Assembly (NCBI GenBank): GCA_900753095.1
Contig: CAADXT010000171.1
Span: 1-19,024, forward strand
Length of the DNA: 19,024 nucleotides
Direction: 5' to 3'
From: Eggerthellaceae bacterium
GTDB lineage: Bacteria > Actinomycetota > Coriobacteriia > Coriobacteriales > Eggerthellaceae
A program made the translations under genes and the position numbers. The notes beneath the pieces are model-generated. The model saw only the letters and a list, made by a program, of their open reading frames with translations, ran no database searches and was not told the DNA's origin. Position 1 is the stretch's first letter. Every line of letters begins with the position of its first letter. Positions 16,950 to 19,024 of the stretch are shown here, one piece after another.

Positions 16950-17640
16950 AGACAAAAAGAAGGCTCACGCAGCCGAACCGACGCGCGAAGAGCTTTCAGA
17001 GTTCGCCTACCGGCCCACCAGCGCCGAGGGCGTGGATGCGGAAAAGCCATTCGGCTCGCAGTCGTACAAGCACATGAAGGGCCTGCTTATGCAGCGCGTC
17101 AACCCTTCTCGCTATGTGCACAGCATTTCCGTGGCGAAAACGGCGCGGAAGCTTGCGCGCGCATACGGCTACGATAGCCATGTTGCCCGCATGGCGGGGC
17201 TTCTGCACGATTGGGACAAAGCCCTTTTGCCCGATAAGCTGCAGCAGCGCGTTTCCGATTTCGGATTGGATATTGCCCCTGAGGTGGTAAGCGATATGCC
17301 TTGGGTTTTGCACGGCCCTACGGCGGCGGCAGCGCTTCGGCGCGATTTCCCCTGCTTTGGGGAAGAGCTGTTCCAGGCAATCGATAGGCATACGGTAGGT
17401 GCGCCCAATATGGCCCCGCTCGACATGATCGTCTACGTGGCCGACAAGATCGAGCCGACGCATGATGTTGCCGAGTACAAGCGCTTGTACAAGCAGATCG
17501 GCACTGTAAGCTTGGAAGAGCTGTTCTACGCGGTGCTTAAAGAGGGCATGTCGTATCTGGTCCGTGCCGGCAAGCCCATCAGCTATGATTCTGTCACGGT
17601 TTGGAACTGGTACAACGGTGCCACGTCCCACGAACAATAA
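16942..17640 (+). CDS. yqeK: YqeK-family HD-domain hydrolase (probable symmetrical Ap4A hydrolase)
   Basis: YqeK proteins hydrolyse diadenosine tetraphosphate to two ADP, and the gene commonly sits between nadD and rsfS, as here. From ATG 16942 the protein has 232 residues. Metal-binding HD signature residues are visible: His60 (RYVHSISVA), His89-Asp90 (LLHDWDK), His124 (LHGPTAA), His150 (AIDRHTVG) and Asp168 (VADKIEP). The first 55 or so residues are a charged extension not typical of the family. This start is chosen because it overlaps nadD with GAGGGAG nearby, although the frame is open for nine further codons upstream. The stop abuts the rsfS ribosome binding site. Confidence 0.9.
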   Translation: MAKDKKKAHAAEPTREELSEFAYRPTSAEGVDAEKPFGSQSYKHMKGLLMQRVNPSRYVHSISVAKTARKLARAYGYDSHVARMAGLLHDWDKALLPDKLQQRVSDFGLDIAPEVVSDMPWVLHGPTAAAALRRDFPCFGEELFQAIDRHTVGAPNMAPLDMIVYVADKIEPTHDVAEYKRLYKQIGTVSLEELFYAVLKEGMSYLVRAGKPISYDSVTVWNWYNGATSHEQ

Positions 17641-17651
17641 AGGAGAGTTAA

Positions 17652-18080
17652 GTGGAAGAAGCATCTTCTCGCGAATGCGCCCTCATCGCTGCCCGTGCGG
17701 CAGATGAGCGCAAGGCAACCGATATCATGGTCATCAAAGTCGGCGATTTGGTGGATGTGACCGATTACTTCGTTATCGCCACAGGCTCCAACACCCCTCA
17801 GGTTGAAGCCATCCTCGACAACATCGAGGAAAAGGTACGTGTTGAGGGCGGCGTGAAGCCCATTTCCCGCGAGCAGACCAAGGATCGTTCTTGGGAGCTG
17901 CTCGATTACGGCGAGTTTGTGGTGGATGTGTTCCAGCCCGAGTCGCGCGAGTTCTATCGTTTGGAAACTCTGTGGAGCGATGCGCCTGTTATCGATTTGG
18001 CTGAAGCGGGCATCGAGCATCCTGAGTACAGCGAGCGCATCGCCAAGCTCGTAGGCCATGTGCAGGAGGCACGCGCTTAG
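17652..18080 (+). CDS. rsfS: Ribosomal silencing factor RsfS
   Basis: Binds L14 on the large subunit and blocks subunit joining in starvation. The 142-residue protein contains the whole DUF143 domain: KATDIMVIKVGDL (21-33), TDYFVIATGSNTPQVEAI (37-54), DRSWELLDYGEFVVDVF (78-94) and EFYRLETLWSDAP (100-112). About 30 extra residues at the C-terminus are less conserved. Translation begins at GTG 17652 with AAAGGAGAG just upstream; no ATG fits as well. It is the last gene of the obg-to-rsfS run. Confidence 0.94.
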   Translation: MEEASSRECALIAARAADERKATDIMVIKVGDLVDVTDYFVIATGSNTPQVEAILDNIEEKVRVEGGVKPISREQTKDRSWELLDYGEFVVDVFQPESREFYRLETLWSDAPVIDLAEAGIEHPEYSERIAKLVGHVQEARA

Positions 18081-18248
18081 GTTGCGCTGTTCTGATTGGC
18101 AGCGCAAGCGTTGTGAAGCGCAATGACCTTGCGCGGGGGTTCTGACAGCACAGGAAAATTTCAAAGCCCGTAAGGTGGCAAAAGGCCAGCCTTACGGGCT
18201 TTTCAATTTTCATGCACTCGCCGGAGTGCCGCTTGCTGATTTGCTGGC
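18081..18248 (+). repeat. Dispersed intergenic repeat, third copy
   Basis: It begins directly after the rsfS stop with TTGCGCTG/CAGCGCAA (18082-18089 and 18100-18107). It continues with an AATGACCTTGCGCG block and AGCACAG that match the copy at 2260-2431, and ends with TGCACTC-nn-CGGAG and GCTGATTTGCTGGC (18235-18248), the last identical to 2414-2427. Its middle differs and contains the rsfS terminator hairpin. GCACTC/GAGTGC (18214-18229) adds a perfect small stem. The bases from 18249 to 18362 show nothing more than a weak GCAAC/GTTGC stem near 18333-18348. Confidence 0.65.
18163..18204 (+). terminator. Strong bidirectional terminator after rsfS
   Basis: AAAGCCCGTAAGG (18163-18175) pairs perfectly over 13 bases with CCTTACGGGCTTT (18190-18202), with a further inner TGGC/GCCA stem. 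The plus strand continues TTTCAATTTT. The minus strand continues TTTGAAATTTT, so it can also stop the leftward gene that ends at 18363. It lies within the third repeat copy. Confidence 0.85.
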
Positions 18249-18362
18249 GCAGGTCCAGGCCAAGCTAACGTCCCTGCGAGCAATTGGCGTTCAGGAAAGA
18301 TATTGATCTTGGATGTTGGTCAATGGAGAAAGGCAACTGAGAGGTTGCTGTTTCCCGCTTTG

Positions 18363-19024
18363 CTAGATGCGCTTCAGGATGCTGACTGTTTCCACATGGA
18401 AGGTTTGCGGGAACAGGTCCACAGGCGTGGCTTTCACCAGCTCGTAGCCCACGTTGGCGAATCGGGCTATGTCGCGAGCCCAGGTGGCGGGATCGCAGCT
18501 CACATAGGCCACACGCTCTGCCTTCGAGGCGGCAATGCTCTCGGCAACTCCCTTTGCAAGGCCGGCACGCGGCGGGTCGACCACCAAGGCGTCCAAGTGC
18601 CCCAGCGTGGGCAGCTCGCGGGCGCTGTCGCCGCCGATTACCTCGATTTCGCCATCGATTCCTTCCATGTTGCGGCGCAAATCGCGCACGGAAGATGCTG
18701 CCGACTCAACGGCGAAGACGTAGTCGGCGCGCTGCGCCAAGGGCAAGGTGAAGGTGCCTGCGCCGCAGTACAGGTCGGCCACCACGGAATCGGGTCCAAG
18801 CTCCAAGCCGTCAAGCACCAACGCGATCATCTTTTCCGCCTGGGCGGTGTTCACCTGGAAAAAGCTCGGCGCGCTGATGCGGTACGTGTTGCCCGCCAGC
18901 TCCTCGCTCCAATTGCCTTTGCCGTAGAGCGCTTCCACCTTCTTGATCTTGCGCGCTTTGCCAGGGTCGGCGATAACGCGCACGATGCTGGTGCACTTCA
19001 GCGCGCTGGAAAGCGTGTCGGCTG
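18363..19024 (-). CDS. TrmA/RlmD-family RNA (uracil-5-)-methyltransferase, 5' part outside the window
   Basis: SAM-dependent enzyme that makes 5-methyluridine in tRNA or 23S rRNA. Only the C-terminal 220 residues or so are present; the frame is open to the window edge, so the start lies beyond 19024. Visible family motifs are APSFFQVN, the SAM-binding VADLYCGAGTFTLPLA, VVDPPRAGL and the catalytic Cys in YVSCDPATWARD (Cys codon 18497-18495). The C-terminal VDLFPQTFHVETVSIL is diagnostic. The N-terminal TRAM domain cannot be seen, and TrmA, RlmC and RlmD cannot be separated here. It is convergent with rsfS. Confidence 0.93.
   Translation of the reverse strand, partial: ADTLSSALKCTSIVRVIADPGKARKIKKVEALYGKGNWSEELAGNTYRISAPSFFQVNTAQAEKMIALVLDGLELGPDSVVADLYCGAGTFTLPLAQRADYVFAVESAASSVRDLRRNMEGIDGEIEVIGGDSARELPTLGHLDALVVDPPRAGLAKGVAESIAASKAERVAYVSCDPATWARDIARFANVGYELVKATPVDLFPQTFHVETVSILKRI

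Overview
The window is ordinary chromosomal DNA from a high-GC Gram-positive bacterium, most likely an actinobacterium of the class Coriobacteriia (Eggerthellaceae-like). Three things point there. The glutamine synthetase resembles actinobacterial GlnA2. An orphan OmpR-family regulator of the actinobacterial GlnR type follows it. The gene order rplU-rpmA-obg-proB-proA-nadD-yqeK-rsfS is typical of Gram-positives. This placement is inference from protein character and gene order; no database search was possible.

Layout. Bases 1-225 are non-coding and hold a partial dispersed repeat and the glnA promoter. Bases 226-2256 (+) encode glutamine synthetase and a GlnR-like winged-helix regulator. Bases 2257-2617 hold a hairpin, a full repeat copy, an intrinsic terminator and the polA promoter. 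Bases 2618-5236 (+) encode DNA polymerase I. Bases 5263-11395 (-) are a complete cytochrome bd operon transcribed leftwards: cydA, cydB, then the two subunits of the ABC transporter needed to assemble the oxidase (cydD, cydC). Bases 11396-11764 are a divergent intergenic region with a Rex-like site for cydA and a strongly structured leader for rplU. Bases 11765-12339 (+) are rplU-rpmA with a terminator. Bases 12411-18080 (+) are a compact run of obg, proB, proA, nadD, yqeK and rsfS with overlaps or very short gaps. Bases 18081-18362 hold a third repeat copy containing a strong terminator. The window ends inside a leftward TrmA/RlmD-family RNA m5U methyltransferase gene.

How the genes work together. 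glnA plus its neighbouring regulator look like a small nitrogen-assimilation unit, possibly self-controlled through GlnR-like half-sites at the promoter. The cyd operon gives a high-affinity terminal quinol oxidase with its maturation transporter, useful to an anaerobe or microaerobe that must scavenge or detoxify oxygen. The obg to rsfS block joins ribosome assembly or silencing (Obg, RsfS, L21, L27), proline synthesis (ProB, ProA), NAD synthesis (NadD) and dinucleotide hydrolysis (YqeK).

I see no phage, transposon, CRISPR array, tRNA, rRNA or defence system. The least explained material lies between genes: a family of about 170-bp repeats found three times, and a leader with at least four consecutive stem-loops before rplU.
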